Positions 18,417 to 27,065 of a stretch of 64,000 bases of DNA are shown piece by piece. Source of the stretch: Acidobacteriota bacterium (lineage in GTDB: Bacteria > Acidobacteriota > Terriglobia > Acidiferrales > UBA7541); the NCBI GenBank assembly GCA_013289715.1, contig JABCZJ010000001.1:248001-312000 (forward strand). The letters are read 5' to 3'. The notes below the pieces were generated by a model, which searched no databases, was not told the origin of the DNA, and was given only the letters and a program-made list of their open reading frames with translations. Each line of letters starts with the position of its first letter. Position 1 is the first letter of the stretch. Made by a program: the position numbers and the translations under genes.

Positions 18417-18489
18417 GGTCGTTGTCCCGTTTGCATGCAGAGCCGCGCACTACTCACCGTGCGCGGCGCGGCAGCAAACAGATTACAGT

Positions 18490-18915
18490 TTAGTTGTGCG
18501 CCGACGCGGTTTCCGCAGGCTTCAAATCGGCTTCGCCCTGCTTCTTCTTCCAGTCGCCGAGCGCGGCCTTGATGGCATCTTCAGCCAGCACCGAACAGTG
18601 AATCTTCACCGGCGGCAGCGCCAGTTCACGAACGATGTCCGTGTTCTTGATGGCCAGCGCTTCCTCGACGGTCTTGCCCTTCACCCATTCGGTGGCCAGG
18701 GAAGAACTCGCAATCGCCGAACCGCAACCGAAGGTCTTGAACTTCGCCTCTTCGATCACGCGCGTTTGCGGATTCACTTTCATCTGCAGCTTCATCACGT
18801 CGCCGCATTCCGGCGCACCCACCAGGCCCGTACCCACGTTCGGATCGGCCTTGTCCAGCGAGCCGACGTTGCGCGGATGGTTGTAATGTTCGATTACCTT
18901 ATCGCTATACGCCAT
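18490..18915 (-). CDS. iscU: Fe-S scaffold protein IscU
   Basis: 141 residues. Scaffold ligands C37 (PECGDV), C64 (FGCGSA) and C107 (KIHCSVL) are in place together with D39, and the HscA recognition loop LPPVK is at 100-104, which separates ISC-type IscU from SUF-type SufU. The N-terminus YSDKVIEHYNHPRNVGSL is near-universal for IscU. A 15-residue tail rich in Ala, Glu and Lys is extra. Its ATG overlaps the stop of the preceding unknown gene (TAATG), implying translational coupling. Receives sulfur from IscS and assembles [2Fe-2S] clusters in the cytosol. Confidence 0.97.
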   Translation of the reverse strand: MAYSDKVIEHYNHPRNVGSLDKADPNVGTGLVGAPECGDVMKLQMKVNPQTRVIEEAKFKTFGCGSAIASSSLATEWVKGKTVEEALAIKNTDIVRELALPPVKIHCSVLAEDAIKAALGDWKKKQGEADLKPAETASAHN

Positions 18916-19214
18916 TAGTTGATTCTCCTCTTCATGGTAACGCTGCTATCCAGCCCTTCTTCTGCAATCACTCGATCCGACAAAGTCACGTGCGCGATGG
19001 ATGCCGAACGTCCGGCGCAAACTTCCTCCAGCGTCCGCACCACCACTTCTTCACGCAACTTCAAAAACTCCAAAAACCCCGCCAATTCTTCCAGGTCACG
19101 AAAGCGCCGCGAGTTGCACGCGCCGCCGTCTACGTTAGGAGCGAAAAATACGTCAAATACCGGGGTGTCTCCGCTGAACGTACGATGTACGCCGACTGTG
19201 CCTTCGTAGATCAC
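18915..19214 (-). CDS. Unknown 99-aa protein inside the ISC operon
   Basis: Not a recognised ISC component. 99 residues, soluble, no signal; one cysteine (GGACNSRR). N-terminal half is beta-like (GTVGVHRTFSGDTPVFDVFFAP), the middle helical (FRDLEELAGFLEFLKLREEVV), the end polar. It stands between iscS (25 nt upstream) and iscU, whose start codon overlaps its stop, so it is made in step with the scaffold. The coupling suggests a role in desulfurase/scaffold function, but this is inference from position alone. Confidence 0.8.
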   Translation of the reverse strand: MIYEGTVGVHRTFSGDTPVFDVFFAPNVDGGACNSRRFRDLEELAGFLEFLKLREEVVVRTLEEVCAGRSASIAHVTLSDRVIAEEGLDSSVTMKRRIN

Positions 19215-19238
19215 GTTCCCCCCTTTTGAGACGATTTT

Positions 19239-20465
19239 TTATTCCGCTGCCACCTGCCATTTCATTTTGCTGACGTCCACTCCCTCTTTAGCCATTTCGT
19301 ACAGAGGTGAAAGCTCACGCAAACGCGATACTGTTTCCACAACGCGATCTGCCACGTAGTCCACTTCTTCTTCCGTGTTGAAGCGTCCCAGGCCAAACCG
19401 GATGGAGGTGTGCGCGAGATCTTCGCCCACGCCCAGGGCCTTCAGCACGTAGCTGGGTTCCAAAGTCGCCGAAGTGCAAGCCGAGCCGCTGGACACCGCG
19501 ATGTCGTTGATGCCCATCAGCAGCGATTCGCCTTCCACATACGCGAAGCTGATATTGATGTTGTGCGGCAGACGATGCTCCATCGAGCCGTTAATAAACG
19601 TCTCATCCAGCCGCGACATGATTGACTCTCTCAGACGTTCGCGGAGCTTGATCAGCTTTTCGCTTTCCTGCGCCATTTCCTGGCCGCAGAGTTCGCAAGC
19701 CTTGCCCAGGCCCACGATTCCCGGCACATTCAGTGTGCCGGAACGCATGCCGCGCTCATGCCCGCCACCGTCAATCTGCGCCGCGAGCTGCACGCGCGGA
19801 TTCTTGCGGCGCACGTACAGAGCGCCCACGCCCTTCGGCCCGTAAATTTTGTGCGCGGAGATGGACATCAAATCAATTCCGTCCTTCTGCACGTCCACCG
19901 GAATCTTTCCGACGGCCTGCACGCCATCCACATGGAAGAAGACGCCCTTCTCTTTCGCAATCTTGCCGATTTCCGCGATGGGCTGCACCACGCCGATTTC
20001 GTTGTTCGCGTACATGATCGAAATCAAGATCGTTTTCGGCGTAATCGCCTTGCGCAGTTCATCCAGGCTGATGCGGCCGTCCTTGTGCACAGCCAGGTAG
20101 GTCACTTCGTAGCCGTTTTTCTCCAGGCGCTTACAGGTATCCAGCGTCGCCTTGTGCTCGGTGACCTGCGTGATGATGTGATTGCCCTTCTCGCGATACA
20201 TTTCGGCGACACCCTTGATCGCCAGGTTCGTGGATTCTGTCGCGCCGCTGGTGAACACAATCTCTTTGGGCGTGGCGTTGATCAGCTTGGCGATTTGCCC
20301 GCGCGCATTTTCCACGGCCTCTTCCGCCTTCCAGCCATATTCATGATTCCGGCTCGCAGCGTTGCCGTACTTGTCCGTAAAATAAGGAACCATGGCCTCG
20401 ACGACGCGCGGATCCACCTGCGTGGTCGCGTGATTATCAAAATAAATTGGAAGCTTTATCGCCAT
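19239..20465 (-). CDS. iscS: Cysteine desulfurase IscS
   Basis: 408 residues from ATG 20465, chosen because GAGGAG lies 7 nt upstream; the open frame upstream of it is not conserved in style. PLP enzyme that takes sulfur from cysteine as a persulfide. H104 (TEHKAT), the PLP lysine K206 ([10 protein letters not shown]) and the persulfide C330 in SSGSACTS within the long loop of group I desulfurases are present. K206 has the same number as in E. coli IscS. The N-terminus [15 protein letters not shown] is standard. Lies 121 nt downstream of iscR and opens the structural part of the operon. Confidence 0.96.
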   Translation of the reverse strand: MAIKLPIYFDNHATTQVDPRVVEAMVPYFTDKYGNAASRNHEYGWKAEEAVENARGQIAKLINATPKEIVFTSGATESTNLAIKGVAEMYREKGNHIITQVTEHKATLDTCKRLEKNGYEVTYLAVHKDGRISLDELRKAITPKTILISIMYANNEIGVVQPIAEIGKIAKEKGVFFHVDGVQAVGKIPVDVQKDGIDLMSISAHKIYGPKGVGALYVRRKNPRVQLAAQIDGGGHERGMRSGTLNVPGIVGLGKACELCGQEMAQESEKLIKLRERLRESIMSRLDETFINGSMEHRLPHNINISFAYVEGESLLMGINDIAVSSGSACTSATLEPSYVLKALGVGEDLAHTSIRFGLGRFNTEEEVDYVADRVVETVSRLRELSPLYEMAKEGVDVSKMKWQVAAE

Positions 20466-20586
20466 TCTCTGTCTCCTCAATCCCCATTCAGTGTTTGTAG
20501 CCGCCAGCCCACGTAACGCTGCCCCAAGATCCTGTACTCCAGCCTTTTCTGCGAACTCTGCGTTTCTGCGGTAGGCTGCCGTTGCC

Positions 20587-21024
20587 TCAGACCCGCAACT
20601 CAACCATCTCCGAAAGCGGCGCCTCATCCGTCATCTGCGAAATCGTGACCTTGCCCAGCACTGCCAGAATGCTGTCGTTCACCCGCCGCAACGGCTCGCG
20701 AATCGAGCAGGTTGTCGTCACGTCGCACGCCCCGCGCGAAGTCACGCAGGAAGTAATGAACAGCGGCCCGTCAATCGCTCGAATCACATCCAAGGCCGAG
20801 ATCAGCGAAGCGTCGCGTCCCAACGTGTATCCGCCGCCTGAACCGTGTCGCGCCGCGACCAGCCCCACCTTCGCCAGTTTCTGCAGCACTTTCGCCATCA
20901 GCGGAGTGGACATCTTATACAACTCGGCGATGTCTCCCGCACTGCATGATCCGTGCCCGCCATGCATCGCCAAATGCTTCAGCGCGATCAAACCGTAGTC
21001 GGCTTTCTTCGATAGCTTCATCAT
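20587..21024 (-). CDS. iscR: Rrf2 family Fe-S-sensing regulator IscR
   Basis: 145 residues. N-terminal winged helix ([18 protein letters not shown] ... [19 protein letters not shown]) as in Rrf2 proteins. The cluster cysteines are C93, C100 and C106 (C-x6-C-x5-C) and match IscR C92/C98/C104 apart from one extra residue in the first spacing. Represses its own operon when carrying a [2Fe-2S] cluster in E. coli. The palindromic operator at 21031-21055 and the promoter at 21058-21087 sit directly upstream, supporting autoregulation. Start ATG 21024 (a second ATG follows immediately) has no Shine-Dalgarno. Confidence 0.94.
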   Translation of the reverse strand: MMKLSKKADYGLIALKHLAMHGGHGSCSAGDIAELYKMSTPLMAKVLQKLAKVGLVAARHGSGGGYTLGRDASLISALDVIRAIDGPLFITSCVTSRGACDVTTTCSIREPLRRVNDSILAVLGKVTISQMTDEAPLSEMVELRV

Positions 21025-21030
21025 AGATGC

Positions 21031-21055
21031 ATATGCGACTGATACGGTCGCATAT
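21031..21055. promoter_or_regulatory. Predicted IscR (type 1-like) operator
   Basis: A perfect 9-bp inverted repeat, ATATGCGAC and GTCGCATAT, with a 7-nt spacer, total 25 nt. Length, the terminal ATA/TAT, the GAC/GTC cores and the central R-AT-rich-Y pattern agree with the E. coli type 1 site ATASYYGACTRWWWYAGTCRRSTAT at most positions. It begins 7 nt upstream of the iscR ATG and covers the expected transcription start, which fits repression. Confidence 0.8.
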
Positions 21056-21057
21056 TG

Positions 21058-21087
21058 ATTCTAAAGCCTGCCGGCCGATAAAGTCAA
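21058..21087 (-). promoter_or_regulatory. Sigma-70-type promoter of the ISC operon
   Basis: On the - strand: -35 TTGACT (21087-21082), 18-nt spacer, -10 TAGAAT (21063-21058). Transcription would start near 21051, inside the operator and about 27 nt before the iscR ATG. The arrangement, with the operator just downstream of the -10, would let bound IscR block promoter escape. Confidence 0.7.
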
Positions 21088-21203
21088 GTTTCGCGTTTCC
21101 TACAACTCCAATCAGCGCAATACCTTAAACAACGACCATTTTAGTCGTACTGGTCAAGGTTCAGGAGCCCAACGGCGTAAATCTCGGCCCTAACGGTGGT
21201 TTC

Positions 21204-21285
21204 GGCTCATTGAACGGCTGGAGTGAGCCAACGCGGCCCCGGCTTCCGACGCAGGAGTCGTTTTGGCGCTCCGAATGAGCCGGGG
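21204..21285. repeat. Two inverted repeats between iscR and coaD
   Basis: GGCTCA/TGAGCC at 21204-21209 and 21224-21229 (14-nt loop), and CCCCGGCT/AGCCGGGG at 21237-21244 and 21278-21285 (33-nt loop that itself contains CGAC/GTCG). The 340-nt divergent intergenic region holds no gene. These could form RNA hairpins in a coaD leader or be remnants of a palindromic repeat; no riboswitch class is recognisable. Confidence 0.4.
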
Positions 21286-21395
21286 CTGGGGTACCTTTTC
21301 ATCTGATTTCACACGCGCTTACTACGTAGGTTGGTCCCACGCCAAGATTTTTGTAGCCGCGTCAAAGGATTTTCTAGGTTAGAATCGCGTCTCGA

Positions 21396-21893
21396 ATGGA
21401 TTCCGTCGCCTCCAGACCCGTCACTGCGATCTATCCCGGTTCGTTTGATCCGGTCACCAACGGTCATCTGGACCTGATCACCCGCGCGTCCAATATTTTT
21501 GACAAGCTGGTGGTGGCCGTCGCGCACAATCTGGAAAAGGATCCGCTGTTCTCCGAAAAAGAGCGCGTGGAGATGCTGGAAACCGCGACGTTCAAATGGG
21601 TGAACGTGGAGATTGACGTGTTCGACGGGCTACTGATGGACTACGCGCGGGCGAAAAAAGCCGGCGTGATTGTGCGCGGTATCCGTGCCGTCTCCGACTA
21701 CGAGTACGAACTGCAGATGGCCATGATGAACCGCAAAATCGAGCCGGACATCGAAACCGTCTTCATGCTGCCCGCCGAACAATACAGCTATCTAAGCTCG
21801 CGGCTGGTGAAAGAACTGGCGCGCCTGGGCGGCCCTATCAGGGATTTCGTTCCGGCGAACGTGCAGGAGCGTCTGAGCGCTAAATTCAAGTAG
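21396..21893 (+). CDS. coaD: Phosphopantetheine adenylyltransferase
   Basis: 165 residues, standard length. Penultimate step of coenzyme A synthesis: ATP plus 4'-phosphopantetheine gives dephospho-CoA. The nucleotidyltransferase TxGH motif is in YPGSFDPVTNGHLDLI, followed by RGIRAVSDYEYELQMAMMN and the closing SSRLVKELARLGG, all conserved in CoaD. No clear Shine-Dalgarno before ATG 21396. Followed after 76 nt by the aminotransferase-mannose gene cluster on the same strand. Confidence 0.96.
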   Translation: MDSVASRPVTAIYPGSFDPVTNGHLDLITRASNIFDKLVVAVAHNLEKDPLFSEKERVEMLETATFKWVNVEIDVFDGLLMDYARAKKAGVIVRGIRAVSDYEYELQMAMMNRKIEPDIETVFMLPAEQYSYLSSRLVKELARLGGPIRDFVPANVQERLSAKFK

Positions 21894-21969
21894 AATTCTT
21901 GGATGAGCTTCGCGCCACGGACCAGGCCCCGCGGCGATTTCGCGGCACGAACGAACTTGGGAGCGTGTG

Positions 21970-23181
21970 ATGGAACTGGCCACCGAAAAGAAAATGGAGA
22001 AAACCGTTCAGCTCGCCGATCGCGTCAATCGCATCAGCATCTCGCCGACCATGGTGGTGTTGCAGGAAGCCGAAAAACTGAAAGCGCAGGGGATTGACGT
22101 CGCGGACTTCGGACCCGGCGAGCCAGATTTTCCCACGCCCGAACACATCAAGCGCGCCGTCGTGCGGGCACTGGAAGAAAATCGCACGAAATATACGCCG
22201 GTGGCGGGCATAACTCCGCTGCGCCAGGCCATTTGCGATTGGCACGCCGCGCAATTGGGATCTGCCTATCAACCGTCCGAGTGTGTCGTCAACGTCGGCG
22301 GCAAGCACGCCATCTTCAACGCGATTTGCTCGCTGATCAATCCGGGCGACGAAGTGATTATCGGCGCGCCCTACTGGGTCAGCTATCCGGACATGGTGAA
22401 GTACGCCGGCGGCACACCCGTCTTCGTCGAGACGCTTGCGAACGACGCGTTCATTTTGCGCGCTTCCCAGGTGGAAGCCGCGGCCACGCCTAACACTAAA
22501 ATCGTCATCGCCAACTCGCCGAACAATCCCACCGGCTCGGTGATTCCGCCGATGGAATTCGCCCGCCTGCAGGATTTTTGCAACCGGCACGACATCTGGC
22601 TTCTCTCCGACGAGTGCTATTCGCACTTCGTGTACAAGGACGCCAAGCCATTTTCCGCCGCCAGCATTCCCGGGCCCAAAGACCGCTTGATCGTCGCCGG
22701 CTCGTTTTCGAAGACCTTCGCCATGACCGGCCTGCGCCTCGGTTACATCCTCGCGCCCAAGCCGCTGGTAGATGCGATCGCCAAGCTACAGAGCCAGTCC
22801 ACCTCCAACCCCACTTCGATCATTCAGTACGCCGGGCTCGCCGCCATGCGCGGTTCGATGGATTCGGTGGCGGCCATGCAGGAGGAATATGCGCGGCGCC
22901 GTGAACACATTCTTGCGGGCTTGCGTGCGATTCCCGGAGTTACTTGCACGCCGCCGATGGGCGCGTTCTACGTGTTTCCGAATGTCGCGGCGCATTTCAG
23001 TCCACAAATGCCGGACACTACCGCTGTTGCCAAACAACTTCTCGAGCGCGAACACGTCGCCGTCACTCCCGGCGAAGCGTTTGGCGCGCCGGGATATCTG
23101 CGGCTCTCCTACGCCACCTCGATGGAACGGATCGACGAAGGTCTGCGCCGGTTGGCGCGCTTCTTCGGTAAGGCGGCGTGA
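21970..23181 (+). CDS. aspC: Class I aspartate aminotransferase (AspB/Ib type)
   Basis: 403 residues from ATG 21970 (GGGAG 6 nt upstream; a GTG immediately before it is the alternative). Fold-type I PLP enzyme. FGPGEPDFPTPEHI at 47-60, TKYTPVAGITPLR, NSPNNPTG (182-189), the PLP lysine K248 in AGSFSKTFAMTGLRLGY, and a C-terminal LRLSYATSMERI with the substrate-binding Arg. The pattern is that of subgroup Ib enzymes acting on aspartate and sometimes prephenate. Its last codons overlap the manA start by 4 nt (GTGA), so it is co-translated with the sugar genes although the pathways differ. Confidence 0.92.
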   Translation: MELATEKKMEKTVQLADRVNRISISPTMVVLQEAEKLKAQGIDVADFGPGEPDFPTPEHIKRAVVRALEENRTKYTPVAGITPLRQAICDWHAAQLGSAYQPSECVVNVGGKHAIFNAICSLINPGDEVIIGAPYWVSYPDMVKYAGGTPVFVETLANDAFILRASQVEAAATPNTKIVIANSPNNPTGSVIPPMEFARLQDFCNRHDIWLLSDECYSHFVYKDAKPFSAASIPGPKDRLIVAGSFSKTFAMTGLRLGYILAPKPLVDAIAKLQSQSTSNPTSIIQYAGLAAMRGSMDSVAAMQEEYARRREHILAGLRAIPGVTCTPPMGAFYVFPNVAAHFSPQMPDTTAVAKQLLEREHVAVTPGEAFGAPGYLRLSYATSMERIDEGLRRLARFFGKAA

Positions 23182-24248
23182 TTCCGGGCAACGCTTCGCT
23201 GTGCCCCGCGCGGCTGGAACCGATTTTCAGCGCACGTCCGTGGGGCGCACGCTCTCTTGCGCCGTTGTTCCCCGAAAAATCCAATCTGGCCGAGCCTTTG
23301 GGCGAAGCTTGGATGACCGGTTTGGAATGCCGCTTCGCAGCGGGCCCTTTTGCCGGCCAGAAACTTGGCGACGTGTGGCGCACTTTGCCACCAGCATGGA
23401 CGGGGACGAAAATTAACTCCGCTGCTGGTTCGTTTCCTCTGCTGGTAAAATTCATTTTCGCCGAAGAAAAGCTTTCCGTGCAGGTTCATCCCGACGATGA
23501 ATACGCCGCACGCCACGAACAGGCAGCCGGAGGCCGCGGCAAGACGGAAATGTGGTATGCGATCCATGCGCGGCCTGGCGCCGAAGTGCTCGCGGGGGTG
23601 AAACCTGGGGTTACACCGGAAATATTTAAACGCGCCATCGACGATGGTTCTGCTGAGGATTGCCTGCAGCACGTTCCGCTGCGCGCCGGAGAAGCTATTT
23701 TTGTTCCGGCAGGCACCGCGCATACGATTGGCGCTGGCCTCGTGCTCTGCGAAGTTCAGGAATACTCGGACCTTACCTATCGCGTATTCGATTACAACCG
23801 CCGCGACGCACAAGGCCGCTCGCGCGAATTGCACATCGAAAAAGCACTGCGGGTGATCCGTTTCGGCGAACAGCACGGCGGAAAAATCCAACCGGCACGG
23901 ATCGTGCGCGGCGGTGTCACCGAAACGTTTTTTGTCGCCTGCCGCTTTTTCGCCGCGGAAAAATGGGGATTCGCCGAAAGTGCCACCGCCACCACCTCGC
24001 CGGAACATTTTGACCTACTGATTTTTCTTGAGGGCCGCGGCTCCATCCAGTGGGGCAGCGAATCCGTGGAATACGCGCCTGCGCAAACTTGGCTGCTGCC
24101 CGCGGCGCTTGGCGCATATCATTTGGCACCCGGCGAACGAACATCTCTGCTCCGCGCCTACGTTCCCCTGCCTTTCGACGAATCCGCGCGCAAGCTGGCC
24201 GCTCAAGGCGTCAGCGATGCCGCGTTGTCGCATTTGGTGTATCCGTGA
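23178..24248 (+). CDS. manA: Mannose-6-phosphate isomerase, class I
   Basis: 356 residues starting GTG at 23178, overlapping the aspC stop. Interconverts fructose-6-phosphate and mannose-6-phosphate. Cupin zinc residues: Gln and His in SVQVHPDDEYA, Glu in KTEMWYAIHA, and His in VPAGTAHTIG; the last segment is the catalytic-site motif of type I PMI. The N-terminal PIFSARPWGAR matches the family. C-terminal half is a second cupin-like barrel. Overlaps manC by 3 nt, giving a tight route from F6P to GDP-mannose together with the phosphohexomutase that follows. Confidence 0.93.
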   Translation: MIPGNASLCPARLEPIFSARPWGARSLAPLFPEKSNLAEPLGEAWMTGLECRFAAGPFAGQKLGDVWRTLPPAWTGTKINSAAGSFPLLVKFIFAEEKLSVQVHPDDEYAARHEQAAGGRGKTEMWYAIHARPGAEVLAGVKPGVTPEIFKRAIDDGSAEDCLQHVPLRAGEAIFVPAGTAHTIGAGLVLCEVQEYSDLTYRVFDYNRRDAQGRSRELHIEKALRVIRFGEQHGGKIQPARIVRGGVTETFFVACRFFAAEKWGFAESATATTSPEHFDLLIFLEGRGSIQWGSESVEYAPAQTWLLPAALGAYHLAPGERTSLLRAYVPLPFDESARKLAAQGVSDAALSHLVYP

Positions 24249-25363
24249 AAAAAAGTGCTGCGCCCAATCGCGAATCGCTTCCCGTCTGTGCTGTGCTGCT
24301 CGCCGGCGGACGCGGCACTCGTTTCTGGCCGCGCAGCCGCACGCGCACGCCCAAGCAGCTGCTGAATATCACTGGCGGCGAGACCATGCTGCGTGAGACA
24401 GTCTCGCGTCTGGAACCGATTTTTGCGCTGCGAGATTTCTGGGTGGTCACCAACACTGAACAAGCCGTTGCCGTGCGGAAACAGCTTTCCGGCGTTCCCC
24501 CCGCACACATTCTTGCCGAGCCAGTCGGCCGCAACACTACAGCCGCCATCGCTCTCGCCGCGATTCACCTTTTACACGACCACAAGGACGCGCTGATGAC
24601 CGTCCTGCCCTCGGACAGCTACATCGCGGACGCGGCGCGCTACCGCCAACTCGTACGCGCCGCGCTGGATTTGGCGCGCGCACCCGGCAATCTCGTGGTT
24701 TTCGGCGTTCTGCCCACACGCCCGGAAACGGGTTATGGCTACATCGAAGCCGGGAAAGCCGGCGCGCGCACTCGCGGCATCCGCGCGTTGGCGGTTCGCC
24801 GCTTCACAGAAAAGCCCGCCCTGCCGCTCGCGCGCCGCTACGTCGCCTCCGGAAAATATTTCTGGAACGCCGGAATATTCTTCTGGCGCGTCTCCACGTT
24901 TCTGGAATGCCTGCGCCGTTTTCTTCCCGTGACGCATTCCGCGCTCATGCGGCTCGCCGAAACCATCGGCACACGCGAATACGCCGCGGCGCTGCGGCGC
25001 ATTTATCCCACGCTCGAAAATATTTCCGTGGACTACGCCATCATGGAGCCTGCCGCCCGCGCCGCTAACGTTGCGGTGATTCCCGCCAGAGTCGGCTGGA
25101 GCGACATCGGCTCCTGGAGCGCGGTGTACGATTTGCTTGCCTCCCAGCCGAGTGCGAATGTTTCCGCCGGGCCATCGTTTACGCTAGGCGCCAGCGGAAA
25201 TTTTTTCTGGGCGCCCGGGAAATTTGTGGCCGCAGTCGGCGTGCAGGACCTGATCCTGGTGGAAACAGAAGACGCGATCCTGGTTTGCCCGCGCGAGCGT
25301 GCGCAAGACGTCGGACAAATCGTCAAGTGGCTCGAGCAACAGAAACTCGCGCGCCTTCTGTAG
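24245..25363 (+). CDS. manC: Mannose-1-phosphate guanylyltransferase
   Basis: 372 residues from GTG 24245, which overlaps the manA stop (GTGA). Makes GDP-mannose from mannose-1-phosphate and GTP. The nucleotidyltransferase signature is CAVLLAGGRGTRFWPRSR at 15-32, followed by PKQLLNI, EPVGRNTTAAIALAA and FTEKPALP, all typical of GMP-type enzymes. It lacks the fused type II isomerase domain of long ManC/AlgA proteins, consistent with a separate manA upstream. Upstream open frame to 24050 overlaps manA and is not coding. Confidence 0.93.
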   Translation: MKKSAAPNRESLPVCAVLLAGGRGTRFWPRSRTRTPKQLLNITGGETMLRETVSRLEPIFALRDFWVVTNTEQAVAVRKQLSGVPPAHILAEPVGRNTTAAIALAAIHLLHDHKDALMTVLPSDSYIADAARYRQLVRAALDLARAPGNLVVFGVLPTRPETGYGYIEAGKAGARTRGIRALAVRRFTEKPALPLARRYVASGKYFWNAGIFFWRVSTFLECLRRFLPVTHSALMRLAETIGTREYAAALRRIYPTLENISVDYAIMEPAARAANVAVIPARVGWSDIGSWSAVYDLLASQPSANVSAGPSFTLGASGNFFWAPGKFVAAVGVQDLILVETEDAILVCPRERAQDVGQIVKWLEQQKLARLL

Positions 25364-25448
25364 CGCAGGTTTTTTTGGCGCTCGAGATGAAAAATATTCG
25401 TGTCACGCAGCTTCCCGCCAGTAATTCCTTCGCTTATACTGGCTTACC

Positions 25449-26858
25449 GTGACCGACATACAATTTGGCACCGACGGCTGGCGCGGCATCATCGCCGAGG
25501 ATTTCACGTTCGAGAACGTGCGCACGGTAGCGCACGCGATCGCGCGTTACGTCGTACGCGCGGAGAAACCGGGCGCCGGTATCCTGGTTGGCTACGATAC
25601 GCGCTTCGGCTCGGAGCGTTTCGCGCGCACCGTCGCCGAGGCGATTTCCGCCGCCAACATTCCTGTCTGGCTTGCCGCCGAAGCCGCCCCTACGCCCGCG
25701 ATCTCCTTGCTCGTGAAACTGCGCGGCGCCGCCGGCGGAATCCAGATCACCGCCAGCCACAATCCCTATCAATGGAACGGCGTAAAATACAAAGCCAGTT
25801 ACGGCAGCTCCGCTTCCCCCGCAATCGTCGCGCAAATTGAATCCGAGCTTGCGAAAGTCCTGCGCGAAGGTGTTCCACCTCTGCCGCCGCACAAAGATTT
25901 GATTCGTTCACTCGATGTGCGTGCCCCGTATCTGGAAACTCTCGACGCCCTGGTGGATTGGGATCGCCTCCGCGCCGCACAATTCCGCTTCGTCATCGAT
26001 CCCATGCACGGCGCCGGACGCGGCCTGCTGCGTGATCTTTTCCGCCGGCACGAAATCGCCTGCGAAGAAATTCGCGGCACGCGCGATCCGCTTTTCGGCG
26101 GCGTAAATCCCGAACCCATCGAGCCGCACATCGCGCCGCTGCAGCAAGCCGTGGTGCAAGGCAAATTCGATGCCGGCTTCGCGCTCGATGGCGACGCTGA
26201 CCGCATCGGTGCGGTAGACCGCGACGGCGCGTTCATCAACCCCCACCAGATTTTCGCGATCCTGCTATGGCATCTGGCCGGCGCGCGCAAACTCGAAGGC
26301 GCGGTGGCCAAAACTTTTTCCACCACCAAAATGATCGACAAGATCGCCGCGAAATTCGGCCGCCAGGTTTGGGAAACCCCCGTAGGCTTCAAGTACATCT
26401 GCGATCGCATGCTGGAAAGCGACATCCTGCTAGGCGGCGAAGAAAGTGGCGGCATCGGAACCAAGCTGCACCTGCCTGAGCGCGACGCCACCGTCAACGC
26501 CCTGCTGCTCGCCGAAGTGATGGCCTGGCACCGTAAAAGCCTCGGCGAACTCGTCGCCCTGCTGCACGCGGAATTCGGCGAACACCATTACGGCCGCGTG
26601 GACTTGCACGTGAAAAACGGCCAGAAGGAAAAAGCCATCGGCCATTTTTCCGACGCGAAATTTCAGCGCCTGCTCGATTGGCCCATCGTCCGTCGCGAAA
26701 ATCTCGATGGCATTAAAGTGTACCTGGACGACATCGGCTGGTTGATGCTGCGTGCTTCTGGCACCGAGAACATGCTGCGGATTTATTCCGAAACCACGCG
26801 GCGGGAAACCACCAAGCGCGTTCTCGATTCCGTCGTGGCGGTCGTGCAACAAATGTGA
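25449..26858 (+). CDS. Phosphoglucomutase/phosphomannomutase family protein
   Basis: 469 residues from GTG 25449, 85 nt after manC. Alpha-D-phosphohexomutase with four domains: phosphoserine S103 in TASHNPYQWNGVKYK, metal-binding DGDADR at 247-252, sugar-binding GEESGG near residue 335, and the phosphate-binding loop near the C-terminus (RASGTENMLRIY). Lying directly after manA and manC it most likely makes mannose-1-phosphate, closing the GDP-mannose route. The sequence style (FGTDGWRG start) also fits archaeal-type PGM or GlmM-like enzymes, so substrate remains open. Confidence 0.9.
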   Translation: MTDIQFGTDGWRGIIAEDFTFENVRTVAHAIARYVVRAEKPGAGILVGYDTRFGSERFARTVAEAISAANIPVWLAAEAAPTPAISLLVKLRGAAGGIQITASHNPYQWNGVKYKASYGSSASPAIVAQIESELAKVLREGVPPLPPHKDLIRSLDVRAPYLETLDALVDWDRLRAAQFRFVIDPMHGAGRGLLRDLFRRHEIACEEIRGTRDPLFGGVNPEPIEPHIAPLQQAVVQGKFDAGFALDGDADRIGAVDRDGAFINPHQIFAILLWHLAGARKLEGAVAKTFSTTKMIDKIAAKFGRQVWETPVGFKYICDRMLESDILLGGEESGGIGTKLHLPERDATVNALLLAEVMAWHRKSLGELVALLHAEFGEHHYGRVDLHVKNGQKEKAIGHFSDAKFQRLLDWPIVRRENLDGIKVYLDDIGWLMLRASGTENMLRIYSETTRRETTKRVLDSVVAVVQQM

Positions 26859-27065
26859 ACCGAAGGCAACTCTTAACACGGGAAATGTCCGCAACGAACG
26901 CACCCGCGTCGAACTGCAACACCTCGAGACCGAAACGATTTTTCGGCTATTACCGAAGCGCCACGTATCGCGCCTGGTCTTGCAGTTTATTTCCGGAAGG
27001 CGACGGCGGAAAGCGTTATCATGCTCATCGCACGCGCCCGTGACGGGGCCAGAAAGCCGAACCAA

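Noticed and set aside
24050..24244. N-terminal extension of manC
   Set aside because: Overlaps the end of manA in another frame; GTG 24245 in a GTGA overlap is the natural start.
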